A stretch of 64,000 nt of DNA from CBDCRK01 sp965220955 (GTDB lineage: Bacteria; Desulfobacterota; Binatia; Bin18; CBDCRK01): assembly GCA_965220955.1 (NCBI GenBank), contig CBDCRK010000037.1, forward strand, positions 496,001 through 560,000, written 5' to 3'. Each line of letters starts with the position of its first letter. The stretch's first letter is position 1. Positions 50,637-59,196 of this stretch are shown here, piece by piece. The notes beneath the pieces were generated by a model that saw only the letters and a program-made list of their open reading frames with translations, searched no databases and had not been told where the DNA came from. The position numbers and the translations under genes were made by a program.

Positions 50637-51433
50637 TACGGAGACTGGGGCATGCTCTTGCCATTTTGTTTATTGCGCTGGTGTCATAGGGACACGTTGG
50701 AAGCCCAAATGTCTTCTACAAGGGTAACGCAGGACCCTATCCCGTACGGGTTACCATCCGCCCGCCGGGGGTTGTGCCCGGCCTAGCAGAGATCACGGTC
50801 CGTGTTCAAGCCGACCGTGTTCAAGCCAACAAGGTACGGCGGGTCACGGTTCAGCCCGTCCGTTGGGATGCTGGGATAGAAGGCGCTCCTCCACCCGATG
50901 AAGCCGTCCTGATCCGTGGGGAAGCTCACCTGTACAGCGCGGAGCTCTGGTTAATGACCGGAGGTTCCTACAGCGTCTATGTACGAGTCGAGGGAGCCAA
51001 CGGCTCTACTATGACCTGGGAACAGGAAACGGACTCGTTTGTTGTTGTTGTGCGTACGTCGGATGGTTTACCTGCAACGCTCGAACCCTACATGGGAATG
51101 CTCAGTCATGCCGCCGTCTTGCGTGATGACGGCGCGGTCTTTGTCCACCTCCATCCCAGCGGGACTATTTCAATAGCGGCGCAACAGCTGTTTGCCCAAC
51201 AGGAGAATAGCAGCACAGTCGAGAGAACCAGCGGGGACATGCGGCCTATGGAGTCGGATACAGCCATGGTCATGGAGGGCAGCCTGTACACCTCGGCACC
51301 TAGCGGCGTTGTTTCCTTTCCTTATGCCTTCCCACAGCCGGGACAGTATCGCCTTTGGGTTCAGGTCAAGCACAAGGGCAAGGTTCTGACAGGGGTATTC
51401 GACACGGAGGTCGCACAAGGGCAAGAGAACTGA
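50633..51433 (+). pseudogene. Exported beta-sandwich-like protein with in-frame amber codon
   Basis: A frame starts with GTG overlapping the membrane protein's TGA. It reads a signal peptide VIRRLGHALAILFIALVS, then TAG (50687), then GHVGSPNVFYKGNAGPYPVR and VTIRPPGVVPGLAEITVRV, followed by ~200 more open codons to QGQEN and stop. Signal, cleavage region and mature domain are all in one frame, so the TAG is a single-codon lesion (CAG or TGG to TAG), a sequencing error, or readthrough. The mature part alternates strands with a polar/charged pattern reminiscent of FixH/YtkA-like periplasmic beta-sandwich domains; that is tentative. A shorter frame could restart at the GTG at 50774 but would lack export. 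It is coupled to the polytopic membrane protein. Confidence 0.7.
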
Positions 51434-51490
51434 TCTGGGTCAGCTCACATCATATTCCTACATTTGTTTGGGAAGCCGATAAAAAATGAA

Positions 51491-51513
51491 GGGCGGGAAT
51501 CGTGCTCCCGCCC
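51491..51513 (-). terminator. Intrinsic-terminator-like hairpin for the SnoaL gene
   Basis: GGGCGGGA and TCCCGCCC arms enclose a 7-base loop. Read on the minus strand the hairpin is followed by TTCATTTTTT. It may also stop plus-strand transcription from the exported-protein gene. Confidence 0.55.
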
Positions 51514-51553
51514 TCGGTAGATAATGTCACACTCAGGAACAATCGGTGAACAC

Positions 51554-51628
51554 TTACTCACCTAACCTATAGACCCGGGCAACGTTTTCTCCGACAATCT
51601 GGCGCCGGGCAGTTTCTGGGAATCGATG
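51554..51628 (-). pseudogene. C-terminal relic of an amidohydrolase 2 gene
   Basis: Minus-strand codons read HRFPETARRQIVGENVARVY then RLGE and stop, the 'ETxRxIVGxNAARVYxLG' end of PF04909 proteins (compare KIVGGNAARVYQLG of the intact gene at 7.9 kb). Upstream the frame is closed within two codons. Confidence 0.75.
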
Positions 51629-51686
51629 GCGTCATCAAGTCGGACAACATCACTATCCGCCGTTGTCATAGGCTTATCCCTCCCGA

Positions 51687-52073
51687 TTAGGCATGAGGCA
51701 GAGGAGAGAAGTGGGCACTAACAATCTTCCACTGCCCTCCTTGTTTAGCACAAACCAGCGTGGTCCGCCCGTGAATGTTCAGGGCCTTACCATCCTTGGT
51801 TGCTCCCGTAAACGTATCGTAGGCATTGATAACGCCCGTGTTCTCGTTAAAAACCCGACACGAGAGTTGGCGAAAGCCGGTATTGCCTGAGGCAATGCCC
51901 GCCATTGCCCCAACCAGAAAATCGGCAAACTGCTGTTTGTTATCAAACCGGTAAGGAACGTGGTCAAAGATCTCCACGTCATCGGCAAACAGGTCCAAAC
52001 CAGCCTTCATGTCCATCCGGCTAAAGGCATCACAAAACTTTTGGGCTATGGCTCCAAGCTCTTGTACACTCAT
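51687..52073 (-). CDS. SnoaL/NTF2-like domain protein
   Basis: A 128-residue single-domain alpha+beta cone (NTF2-like). It has LGAIAQKFCDAFSRMDMKAGLDLFADDVEIFDHVPYRFDNKQQFADFLVGAMA, then FRQLSCRVFNENTGVINAYDTFTGATKDGKALNIHGRTTLVCAKQGGQWKIVSAHFSPLP. The repeated strands and 'W(K)IVxxHxS' end are typical of SnoaL-like polyketide cyclases and calcium/calmodulin-type NTF2 domains. AGGAGGAATAACC precedes the ATG. It lies 104 bases downstream of the epoxide hydrolase on the same strand. Its role as enzyme or binding protein is open. Confidence 0.88.
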   Translation of the reverse strand: MSVQELGAIAQKFCDAFSRMDMKAGLDLFADDVEIFDHVPYRFDNKQQFADFLVGAMAGIASGNTGFRQLSCRVFNENTGVINAYDTFTGATKDGKALNIHGRTTLVCAKQGGQWKIVSAHFSPLPHA

Positions 52074-52177
52074 GGTTATTCCTCCTTAATATTAATTTAT
52101 TTTCCCACAAGATGCAGTGAGTCTTAACTCATTCCCCCTACTAAGTCAAACATTGGTAAGGGGTTCTTAAGATTCCT

Positions 52178-53344
52178 TCACCCCCGCAATGGCCGGAAAA
52201 ACGCCCGAATATCCTCGACTAACCGCTGTGGCTCTTCCATGGGCGCAAAGTGCCCACCTGAGGGCATCACCGTCCAGCGCTTGAGGTTATAGTACCGTTC
52301 AGCCCAGCGCCGGGGCATAAGAATGACTTCTTTGAGAAAGACGGCAGCACCCGTGGGGGCCTCGATGACAGGGGTGCGATTATGTGCGGGTTGCCAGGGA
52401 TTATGCAGGGCCTCGTAGTAATAACGGGCCGAGGTGCCAAAACTCTGCGTAACCCAGTAGAGGGTCATGGTGGTCAAGAGGTCGTCCTTGGTAAAGCGCT
52501 TTTCCACATTCCCCTCGCAGTCACTCCAGGTGCGACGCTTCTCTAAAATCCAGGCACACAGGCCGACCGGCGAGTCGTTGAGCGCATAGGTCAGGGTTTG
52601 CGGCTTTGTGGTCTGGAGCGCGGAGTAACCGCTCTCGGCATTGAAAAAGTTTAGGTTCTTTTCGTACCAGCCTTTTTCGTCGGGTCCATACTCTGATTCG
52701 TCGGGCATGCTGCTGATAAAGATGTCCAGAGGCGCCATAACATTCACATGGACCCCGATCAGCTGGTCGGCATACTTATGGCCAAGCTGGGCAGAGACCA
52801 AAGCACCCCAGTCCCCACCCTGGGCAGCAAACTTCTGGTAGCCAAGAACATCCCGCATCAGTGAGGCCCATAGATCGGCTGTGCGCCAGAAGTTAATGCC
52901 AGTTTTAGTTAACGGCGTGGAAAAGCCGTAACCCGGTAAAGATGGCACAACCACATCAAAGGCATCAGCGGGGTCACCGCCAAATGCCGCCGGGTCGCTC
53001 AGTGGTCGAATGACTTTTTGGAAATCCCAGAACGTCCAGGGCCAGCCATGGCTCAGGATTAGCGGCATGGGCTGGGGGCCTTTGCCCGGCTCATGAATAA
53101 AATGGATAGGGACTTCATCAATGGTGGCCTTATAATGAGAGAAGGCGTTGATTGCCTGCTCATGCTGACGCCAGTCGTACTCATCGTGCCAGTACTCCAC
53201 CAATTCTTTGAGATAGGCAAGGTTGGTGCCATATTCCCACTGGGAGTTGGCAAAGTCGTTAGGCCAGCGGACCTTGGCAAGACGCTCACGCAGGTCGGTG
53301 ATTGTGCCCTCGGGGATAGCTACGGTAAAAGATTCCTTGCTCAT
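52178..53344 (-). CDS. Epoxide hydrolase (EHN-type alpha/beta hydrolase)
   Basis: A 388-residue microsomal-type epoxide hydrolase. The N-terminal EHN domain is FTVAIPEGTITDLRERLAKVRWPND with YWHDEYDWRQHEQAINAFSHYKATI. The hydrolase core has the oxyanion HGWP (99-102), nucleophile Asp178 in AAQGGDWGALVSAQL, a family-typical Asn/Glu-containing cap and catalytic His365 (MPSGGHFAPMEEP). Such enzymes open epoxides to vicinal diols, including juvenile-hormone-like and aromatic epoxides. GGGAGGAGGAAGCC precedes the ATG. An SMP-30-like gene is 18 bases upstream on the same strand, so they form an operon with this gene second. Confidence 0.92.
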   Translation of the reverse strand: MSKESFTVAIPEGTITDLRERLAKVRWPNDFANSQWEYGTNLAYLKELVEYWHDEYDWRQHEQAINAFSHYKATIDEVPIHFIHEPGKGPQPMPLILSHGWPWTFWDFQKVIRPLSDPAAFGGDPADAFDVVVPSLPGYGFSTPLTKTGINFWRTADLWASLMRDVLGYQKFAAQGGDWGALVSAQLGHKYADQLIGVHVNVMAPLDIFISSMPDESEYGPDEKGWYEKNLNFFNAESGYSALQTTKPQTLTYALNDSPVGLCAWILEKRRTWSDCEGNVEKRFTKDDLLTTMTLYWVTQSFGTSARYYYEALHNPWQPAHNRTPVIEAPTGAAVFLKEVILMPRRWAERYYNLKRWTVMPSGGHFAPMEEPQRLVEDIRAFFRPLRG

Positions 53345-53362
53345 GGCTTCCTCCTCCCTCTC

Positions 53363-54250
53363 CTATCGTCGGTCATAGAGCGGATGTCCTGGCTTGCCCA
53401 GGTGTATTTTAGCAATATGATCGGCTTCCAGGTGAGCAATATAGAGGTCGTCAAAGTTCGGTCCGCCAAAGGCACAATTGGTCGGCTGCTTGGTTTTTTG
53501 CCCTTCCGGATCGTCCAACAGGATAGAAAGCTTACCGTTGGGATCCAAAACTACCAGCCGGTTGATCATGGGTAAGGTAACAATCATATACCCTTCAGCA
53601 TCAAAGGCCATGCCGTCAGGCAATCCACCCAGATTTTCACCGAACACCTCGGGCTTACCATGGGTACCGTCCTTATGCATGGCAACACGCGCGCAGTTGT
53701 TCTGGGTAGACTGGAGCACATAAACGGCCTCTTCTTTAGGATCGATGGCTGTACCATTGGCCAGGTATATACCAGTGGCAACAACCTCTCCCCGACCATC
53801 GGGGCGCAGCCGCACAAGGGCGCCCTTAGGCACAGGACTGCGCATTTCAGCCATCAGCTTGTCTATCTCCGCGAACGTGAGATCGCTAGAGTTAGAAACA
53901 TACAGGTTCCCCTCGGCATCAAAGACGGGAAAGTTGGGCAAAGTCAACTTGAGATTACCCACCTGATCAGCAAAGAGACTGACCTCTCCTTGCGGGGTGA
54001 CCTTGAGCACACCGACTTTTCCAGGGTCACAGACAAAAAGATTGCCCTGCCGGTCCAGGGCCATGCCGGCCGGCCGGCCCCCGGTACGGGCAAATTCTGT
54101 AACCTTACCGTCCGGGGAGAGTTTACGAATCACTCCATCTGCTCCCCCGCCATACACATTCCCCTCGCGATCCACCGTAACTCCCTCTGGCCCATTAAAT
54201 CCTGTGGCCGCGATTTGGACTTGGTCCACACTGAGTTGCTGATATGCCAT
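53363..54250 (-). CDS. SMP-30/NHL-repeat lactonase-like protein
   Basis: A 295-residue beta-propeller. It has GFNGPEGVTVDREGNVYGGGADGVIRKLSPDGKV and ARTGGRPAGMALDRQGNLFVCDPGK, with the SMP-30 Glu/Asn/Asp ligand set in NGPEG, FDAEGNLYVSNS and NGTAIDPKEEAVYVLQS, then LPDGMAFDAEGYMIV. It resembles gluconolactonase/strictosidine-synthase-like hydrolases. AAAGGAGGAAACATT precedes the ATG. It is the first gene of a two-gene operon with epoxide hydrolase, which suggests a pathway handling an epoxide and a lactone or ester. It is clearly distinct from the SMP-30 copy at 35 kb. Confidence 0.88.
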   Translation of the reverse strand: MAYQQLSVDQVQIAATGFNGPEGVTVDREGNVYGGGADGVIRKLSPDGKVTEFARTGGRPAGMALDRQGNLFVCDPGKVGVLKVTPQGEVSLFADQVGNLKLTLPNFPVFDAEGNLYVSNSSDLTFAEIDKLMAEMRSPVPKGALVRLRPDGRGEVVATGIYLANGTAIDPKEEAVYVLQSTQNNCARVAMHKDGTHGKPEVFGENLGGLPDGMAFDAEGYMIVTLPMINRLVVLDPNGKLSILLDDPEGQKTKQPTNCAFGGPNFDDLYIAHLEADHIAKIHLGKPGHPLYDRR

Positions 54251-54457
54251 AATGTTTCCTCCTTTCGTAATCTAAGTCCCTACCAGAAATGAGCCGCTTT
54301 GTCTTGCTTTTTTATGAGTAGAAAGAAAGAGAGATAAACCCCGTGAAAAACGGCTAGTAATATCGTATAGCTGGCTTTGTCTAAGAGCATGTGCATACTA
54401 TAGCGCATGGATAGGATATATTTTCTATTACGTGCTGGTGTGTTTGCAGGAATATAA

Positions 54458-55216
54458 ATGGAACCCAATCACAATATTGTCGAACTCAAACGTTTCAAGA
54501 CGCCTCTATATCGGTGTTCATATCTGCCAGACGAAACGGCTTCGCTTGCGTATCGGATTATTCTTGACCTCACCGCCCAGCATTATGAAGAACTCCTACG
54601 GCGAGGCTGGCGGCGCTTTGGCTGTGAGTTCTTTCGACCGGCGTGTCCCGCATGTACACAGTGCAGGAGTTTACGTATTAAGCTTGACGCGTTTATGCCC
54701 TCACGTAGCCAACGACGGACCCTGCAACGAAACACTCATATTGAAGTCGTTGTGCAACCTCCGACTCTTACGAACGAGCACATCCAGTTGTTCAACGCTT
54801 ACCATGCCTATATGCAAGGGCACCGCGGTTGGCCTCAGCAACGGCACACTGCCAGAACATATGTCCAAAGCTTTTTGCTGGGTAACTGGGATTTTGCCCG
54901 CGAGTTTCTATACTTCGATCAGGGTCGTCTTGTAGGCGTAGGGCTGGCTGATATGACGCCCGAGGCACTGTCAAGTGTGTATTTCTTTCACGATCCAGCA
55001 TGGCGGTCTCAAGCGCCTGGCGTCTTCTCGGTGTTGCAGCAGATCGCCTATGCGCAGCAGCACGGCCTACGTTATCTGTATCTTGGCTATTGGGTCGCTG
55101 AAAGTCAGTCTATGGCTTATAAATCTCAGTATCGGCCGCACGAGATCTTGTTACGTTACCCACACGATAACGAGGAGCCCGAGTGGCGGGAGACGGAAAT
55201 CTCCAATACGGACTAA
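54458..55216 (+). CDS. bpt: Aspartate/glutamate leucyltransferase (Bpt)
   Basis: A 252-residue N-end-rule transferase. It has CSYLPDETASLAYRIIL near the N-terminus, LLRRGWRRFGCEFFRPACPACTQCRSLRIKLDAFMPSRSQRRTLQRN (ATE-type Cys cluster C20, C63, C66, C69), then SVYFFHDPAWRSQAPGVFSVLQQIAYAQQHGLRYLYLGYWV. In bacteria, Bpt attaches Leu from Leu-tRNA to proteins with N-terminal Asp or Glu, marking them for ClpS-ClpAP. Length fits the family (~240). No clear ribosome binding site precedes the ATG (GCAGGAATATAA). No aat, clpS or clpA gene is nearby. Confidence 0.92.
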   Translation: MEPNHNIVELKRFKTPLYRCSYLPDETASLAYRIILDLTAQHYEELLRRGWRRFGCEFFRPACPACTQCRSLRIKLDAFMPSRSQRRTLQRNTHIEVVVQPPTLTNEHIQLFNAYHAYMQGHRGWPQQRHTARTYVQSFLLGNWDFAREFLYFDQGRLVGVGLADMTPEALSSVYFFHDPAWRSQAPGVFSVLQQIAYAQQHGLRYLYLGYWVAESQSMAYKSQYRPHEILLRYPHDNEEPEWRETEISNTD

Positions 55217-55375
55217 CTGATGGCATATTTGCAGCGTTTACCCTTTTGCGTTAGGTAGAGATCTGGAGTAATTTGCCTAATACTGCTGAACAAGTGGGAG
55301 CTGTTCAGGTGAGCAAAAGCGGACGTGCTGACCAAACTGTACATGTGGCCGTACACATGACCGCATTTCCAAGCG

Positions 55376-55456
55376 GTGATCGCCCGTGACTTCAAGGACG
55401 TAGCGGAAGGGGTCAAGCCGAAAATGATCGGTGAGAATATTGTCACCCTGTACAGC
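55376..55456 (+). pseudogene. C-terminal relic of an amidohydrolase-like gene
   Basis: Codons read VIARDFKDVAEGVKPKMIGE then NIVTLYS, the 'ED.KRKIVxxNVxxLYxL' end of PF04909 proteins. It is a second, independent tail, distinct from the one at 51.6 kb. No upstream domain is present. Confidence 0.6.
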
Positions 55457-55491
55457 TTACTCTCCCAAGGCTGCAAGAGAAAGGACAGATT

Positions 55492-56691
55492 ATGGCCATG
55501 CCAAAGACCGCCCTGGAGGGCGTGCGAGTTCTCGATCTAGGACGCTATCAAGCCGGCCCGCGCATCGGTCTGGTCTTGGCGCGTCTCGGCGCGGAAGTCA
55601 TCAAAGTCGAAGCACCGGGCGGCGACGAAAGCCGTGCTGTGGGACCAAAGGTCCGGGGGCAGAGTGCTTACTGGGTTCAGTACAACAGCGGCAAAAAAAG
55701 TCTCGGACTGAACCTGCGTACTGCCAAGGGTAAGGAAATTGTGGGCGAACTGGTGAAGGTATCGGACATTCTCATCCAGAATTTTCGTCCAGGCACCATT
55801 GCCGCCATGGGGCTCGGCTACAACAAGCTGCGGGAACTGAACAAGGGCATCATTATGGTTAACGTATCGGCCTATGGACAATATGGCCCGTACCGCGACC
55901 GCATCGGCTTCGATCCGATTGGGCAGGCCATCAGTGGCATGATGTCGCTTACCGGGTTCCCCGGCAGCCCGCCGACGCGTACTTATAATCCCGTCATCGA
56001 CCGTATTACCGCGTTGCACGGCACCATTGGAGCCCTGGCGGCTCTGCGGGAACGCGAACTCTCCGGCGAAGGGCAGTGTGTCGATGTCTGCCTAGCGGAC
56101 ACGGGGTTCACAATGACGGAAATTCAGTGTGCCGCCTACCTCGGCGCCGAGGTTGTCCCGGAACGGAATGGTAATGGTCAGGGGCTCACGAACACTTATG
56201 AAACGCAGGACGGTTGGGTGCTGATCGCCGCCATGAGCAATAACATCTGGCCTCGGTTGTGTGAAGCGATCAATGCACCAGAGTGGGTCGAGGATGCGCG
56301 CCTCCGCACCTTGGCCGGCCGTACCCGGGAATGGCAAATGCTGGAAGAACGCCTGACGGCCTGGTTTGCCATGCAGACCGTTCAGAGCGCTGTTGAGACC
56401 TTCTCCGGCCTCGGCATCCCGATTAATTCGGTTAACAGTATTCCGACGGCGGCTCACGAGCCGCAGTTGCACGAACGCGAGCTGTTGGTCGAAGTGGCCG
56501 ATCCCATTGCCAACACGATTCACGTCTCCGGCAAAAATATTAAGCTGAGCCGGAGCGAGGTTGTGGTGGGCTCAGCACCGGTACCGGGCCAACACACGGA
56601 AGAACTCCTGACGTCGCTCCTCCACTATACACCGAAAGAAATTGAGAAATTAGAGGCAGAAGGGGCCGTATACCGCGGACAGACGGGGTAG
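55492..56691 (+). CDS. CaiB/BaiF-family (class III) CoA-transferase
   Basis: A 399-residue family III CoA-transferase. It has LEGVRVLDLGRYQAGPRIGLVLARLGAEVIKVEAPGGDESRAVGP at the N-terminus, YNSGKKSLGLNLRTAKGKEIV, ILIQNFRPGTIAAMGLGY and YNPVIDRITALHGTIGALAAL with catalytic Asp170 (formyl-CoA transferase D169 equivalent). This enzyme moves CoA between carboxylic acids and is common in beta-oxidation of steroids, bile acids or aromatic acids. AAAGGACAG precedes the ATG; an ATG two codons in is a close alternative. An LLM and an acyl-CoA dehydrogenase follow on the same strand, consistent with one catabolic operon. Confidence 0.93.
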   Translation: MAMPKTALEGVRVLDLGRYQAGPRIGLVLARLGAEVIKVEAPGGDESRAVGPKVRGQSAYWVQYNSGKKSLGLNLRTAKGKEIVGELVKVSDILIQNFRPGTIAAMGLGYNKLRELNKGIIMVNVSAYGQYGPYRDRIGFDPIGQAISGMMSLTGFPGSPPTRTYNPVIDRITALHGTIGALAALRERELSGEGQCVDVCLADTGFTMTEIQCAAYLGAEVVPERNGNGQGLTNTYETQDGWVLIAAMSNNIWPRLCEAINAPEWVEDARLRTLAGRTREWQMLEERLTAWFAMQTVQSAVETFSGLGIPINSVNSIPTAAHEPQLHERELLVEVADPIANTIHVSGKNIKLSRSEVVVGSAPVPGQHTEELLTSLLHYTPKEIEKLEAEGAVYRGQTG

Positions 56692-56760
56692 GCAAAGAGT
56701 GGAGCTATGCTCTGCCCTCTTGCTCGCTGGTAGCAAAGCTACCCGGAAAGGACTGCAGAA

Positions 56761-57732
56761 ATGAGTAATAAAGAGAGCCGCTATCCTATTCGGTTTGGTG
56801 TCCAGACCGCCCCTCAGCAGGTTTCCTGGGCAGAGCTGCGGGAGGTATGGCAAGAAGTCGAGGAACTGGGCTTTGATACCCTGTGGGTGAACGATCATCT
56901 CCTGCCAAGCGTAGGTCCCCCTGAGGCTGCAAATCTCGAAGGTTGGACCATGCTGGGAGCCATGGCCGCCTTAACCTCCCGCGTCCGCATTGGCGTAGTG
57001 GTCTCGGGCAATACCTTTCGCCATCCGGCCCTACTGGCCAAGATGGCAACCACGGTTGACCACATGAGCGAGGGACGGCTGATCCTAGGGATTGGCAGCG
57101 GTTATTTTGCCCAGGAACATCAGGTTTACGGTGTTCCCCTTTATACGGCCAGCAGACGGGCCAAGCAGCTGGAAGAGGCCATACAGATCATCCGTAAGCT
57201 GTGGACAGAGGAAGAATCTTCTTTCAACGGCACCTACTATCAACTGGCCAATGCCCCCTTTGCTCCCAAGCCTGTGCAGAAACCCTATCCACCCATTATG
57301 ATTGGCGGGACAGGAGAGAAACTGACCCTGCCGATTGTGGCCAAGTATGCCAATATGTGGAACGCGGGTGGGGTTGCGCTACCAGCCCTGACACAAAAGA
57401 TTGCTGTCTTAGAAGAGCACTGCCGCCGGATTGGTCGGGACTGCGGCGAAATTGAAAAGTCCTATCTGATTCCCCTCTATCTGCGGAAAGATCCCGCCGA
57501 GGTGCAGGCTTTACTGGCTCAGGTTCCCCGTGTCCAGACACTCACGGTGGAGCAGATGCGAGCCCTCATCCTGGCTGGCGAGCCTGTCTCTGTCCAGCGC
57601 CAGGTCCAGGCTTATGTGGATATTGGCGTGACTCACCTGATTATTGCCCTGCGCCGCCCAGGTTTCTACGACCGAGAAGGGCTGCGACTGTTTGCCAAAG
57701 AGGTTATGCCGCGCTTCCGGTCGAACCTCTAA
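56761..57732 (+). CDS. LLM-class flavin-dependent oxidoreductase
   Basis: A 323-residue luciferase-like monooxygenase. It has RFGVQTAPQQVSWAELREVWQEVEELGFDTLWVNDHLLPSVG, GAMAALTSRVRIGVVVSGNTFRHPALLAKMATTVDHMSEGRLILGIGSGY, RKLWTEEESSFNGTYYQLANAPFAPKPVQKPYPPIMIGGTGEKLTLPIVAKYANMWN and a C-terminus with GVTHLIIALRRPGFYD. The 'IGGxGxKxxLxxVAxYAxxWN' block points to the F420-dependent TIGR03560-like group. GGAAAGGACTGCAGAA precedes the ATG. It sits 69 bases after the CaiB gene and 87 bases before an acyl-CoA dehydrogenase; together these would activate and oxidise an acid. Confidence 0.9.
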   Translation: MSNKESRYPIRFGVQTAPQQVSWAELREVWQEVEELGFDTLWVNDHLLPSVGPPEAANLEGWTMLGAMAALTSRVRIGVVVSGNTFRHPALLAKMATTVDHMSEGRLILGIGSGYFAQEHQVYGVPLYTASRRAKQLEEAIQIIRKLWTEEESSFNGTYYQLANAPFAPKPVQKPYPPIMIGGTGEKLTLPIVAKYANMWNAGGVALPALTQKIAVLEEHCRRIGRDCGEIEKSYLIPLYLRKDPAEVQALLAQVPRVQTLTVEQMRALILAGEPVSVQRQVQAYVDIGVTHLIIALRRPGFYDREGLRLFAKEVMPRFRSNL

Positions 57733-57819
57733 CATTACCTCATTGCCCGCAATTGACTAATCTGAAAATATAACGGAAAAGTTCTTGACTGACCTATGCT
57801 AACGAAGGAGGACTAGGTT

Positions 57820-59115
57820 ATGGCTTGGGATTTTGAAACAGAGCCAGAATTTCAGAAAGAACTGGACTGGATCGACGCGTTTGTTCGTGAGGAAGTGGAG
57901 CCCCTGGATTACATCCTGGAAAACCCTTACGACATCCAGAATCCGCAACACCAGAAGATTGTACCCCGTCTGCAAGCAGAGGTCAGAAAGAGAAACCTTT
58001 GGGCCTGTCACCTAGGCCCAGAGCTGGGGGGTAAAGGCTACGGACAGCTGAAGCTTGCGCTCATGAATGAGATTCTGGGGCGTTCGCGGTTTGCGTCCAT
58101 TGTCTTCGGTTGCCAGGCGCCGGACACAGGGAATGCAGAGATTCTGGCCCATTATGGTACTGCCGAGCACAAAGAAAAATATCTGCAGCCGCTGCTCAAC
58201 GGCGAGATTGTTTCCTGCTTTTCTATGACCGAACCCCATGCTGGCGCCGATCCCAAGATGTTTAAGTGCCGGGCGGAGCTGGAAGGAGATGTCTGGGTTA
58301 TTAACGGCGAGAAGTGGTTTTCTTCCAACGCACGCTGGGCAACATTTCTCATTGCTATGGTGGTCACAGACCCGGACGCCCCTCCCTACCAGCGTATGTC
58401 TATGTTTATTGTGCCTGCTGACACGCCTGGTATCAACATTAAGCGCAACGTAGGCGTGGGGGCGGAATACGGAGAAGGCGATCATGCCTATATCCACTAC
58501 GACGATGTTCGTGTTCCCAGGGAGAATCTGCTGGGAAACCGCGGGCAGGGATTTGAGGTAGCCCAGACCCGCTTGGGTGGCGGCCGTATTCACCATGCCA
58601 TGCGGACAATTGGCAAGATCAGAAAGTCCTTTGACATGATGTGCGAGCGGGTCCTGTCTCGGGAGACCCAGGGAGAATTGCTGGCAAACAAACAGATGGT
58701 GCAAGAGAAAATTGCCGACTCCTGGATAGAAATCGAACAATTTCGTCTGTTGGTGCTGCGCACTGCCTGGCGTATTGACAAATACAAAGACTATCGCAAG
58801 GTCCGCAAAGATATTGCTGCCATCAAAGCTCTCATGCCCAAGGTGTTCCACGACGTGGCTTACCGAGCGCTCCACCTCCATGGTTCCTTGGGTGTCTCCA
58901 ATGAAATGCCATTCTCTGAGCAGATTACCGAGTCATTTGTCATGGGCCTTGCTGATGGCCCAACCGAGGTACATAAGATAACCGTTGCTCGCCAGATCCT
59001 GCGCGAGTATAAGGGAACAGACGGTCTCTTCCCCACCGGCCATATTCCAGTCCTGCGAGAAAGGGCCATCAAGAAATATGGGGAGTTACTTGAGTTGGAA
59101 ATTGGCAATCAATAG
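57820..59115 (+). CDS. Acyl-CoA dehydrogenase family protein
   Basis: A 431-residue flavin dehydrogenase. It has GPELGGKGYGQLKLALMNEILGRS, FGCQAPDTGNAEILAHYG, then the two ACAD signatures VSCFSMTEPHAGADPKMF and WVINGEKWFSSNARWATFLIAM. The C-terminal helix bundle has LLANKQMVQEKIADSWIEIEQFRLLVLRTAWRID and LHLHGSLGVSNEMPFSEQITESFVMGLADGPTEVHKITVARQILREY. It resembles ACAD10/11-like enzymes that accept long or branched acyl-CoA. AAGGAGGACTAGGTT precedes the ATG. It is the third gene of the CaiB-LLM-ACAD run, with an ETF acceptor expected elsewhere. Confidence 0.92.
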   Translation: MAWDFETEPEFQKELDWIDAFVREEVEPLDYILENPYDIQNPQHQKIVPRLQAEVRKRNLWACHLGPELGGKGYGQLKLALMNEILGRSRFASIVFGCQAPDTGNAEILAHYGTAEHKEKYLQPLLNGEIVSCFSMTEPHAGADPKMFKCRAELEGDVWVINGEKWFSSNARWATFLIAMVVTDPDAPPYQRMSMFIVPADTPGINIKRNVGVGAEYGEGDHAYIHYDDVRVPRENLLGNRGQGFEVAQTRLGGGRIHHAMRTIGKIRKSFDMMCERVLSRETQGELLANKQMVQEKIADSWIEIEQFRLLVLRTAWRIDKYKDYRKVRKDIAAIKALMPKVFHDVAYRALHLHGSLGVSNEMPFSEQITESFVMGLADGPTEVHKITVARQILREYKGTDGLFPTGHIPVLRERAIKKYGELLELEIGNQ

Positions 59116-59150
59116 GTTTATGTAACCCAAAGGTGGCTATAAATGACCTT

Positions 59151-59174
59151 CTCTCCCGCTCTCTTGCGGGAGAG
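59151..59174. terminator. Bidirectional terminator-like hairpin
   Basis: CTCTCCCGC and GCGGGAGAG arms enclose a 6-base loop between the convergent acyl-CoA dehydrogenase and SDR genes. No T-run follows, so it may be a REP-type element instead. Confidence 0.5.
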
Positions 59175-59196
59175 GGGTTGGGTCGGAAAGACAGTG

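Noticed and set aside
12407..50689. Amber codon reassignment (TAG as sense codon) in this organism
   Set aside because: Several intact genes end in TAG at the family-expected length (for example those ending at 1000, 10399, 14269 and 15431), so TAG is an ordinary stop here.
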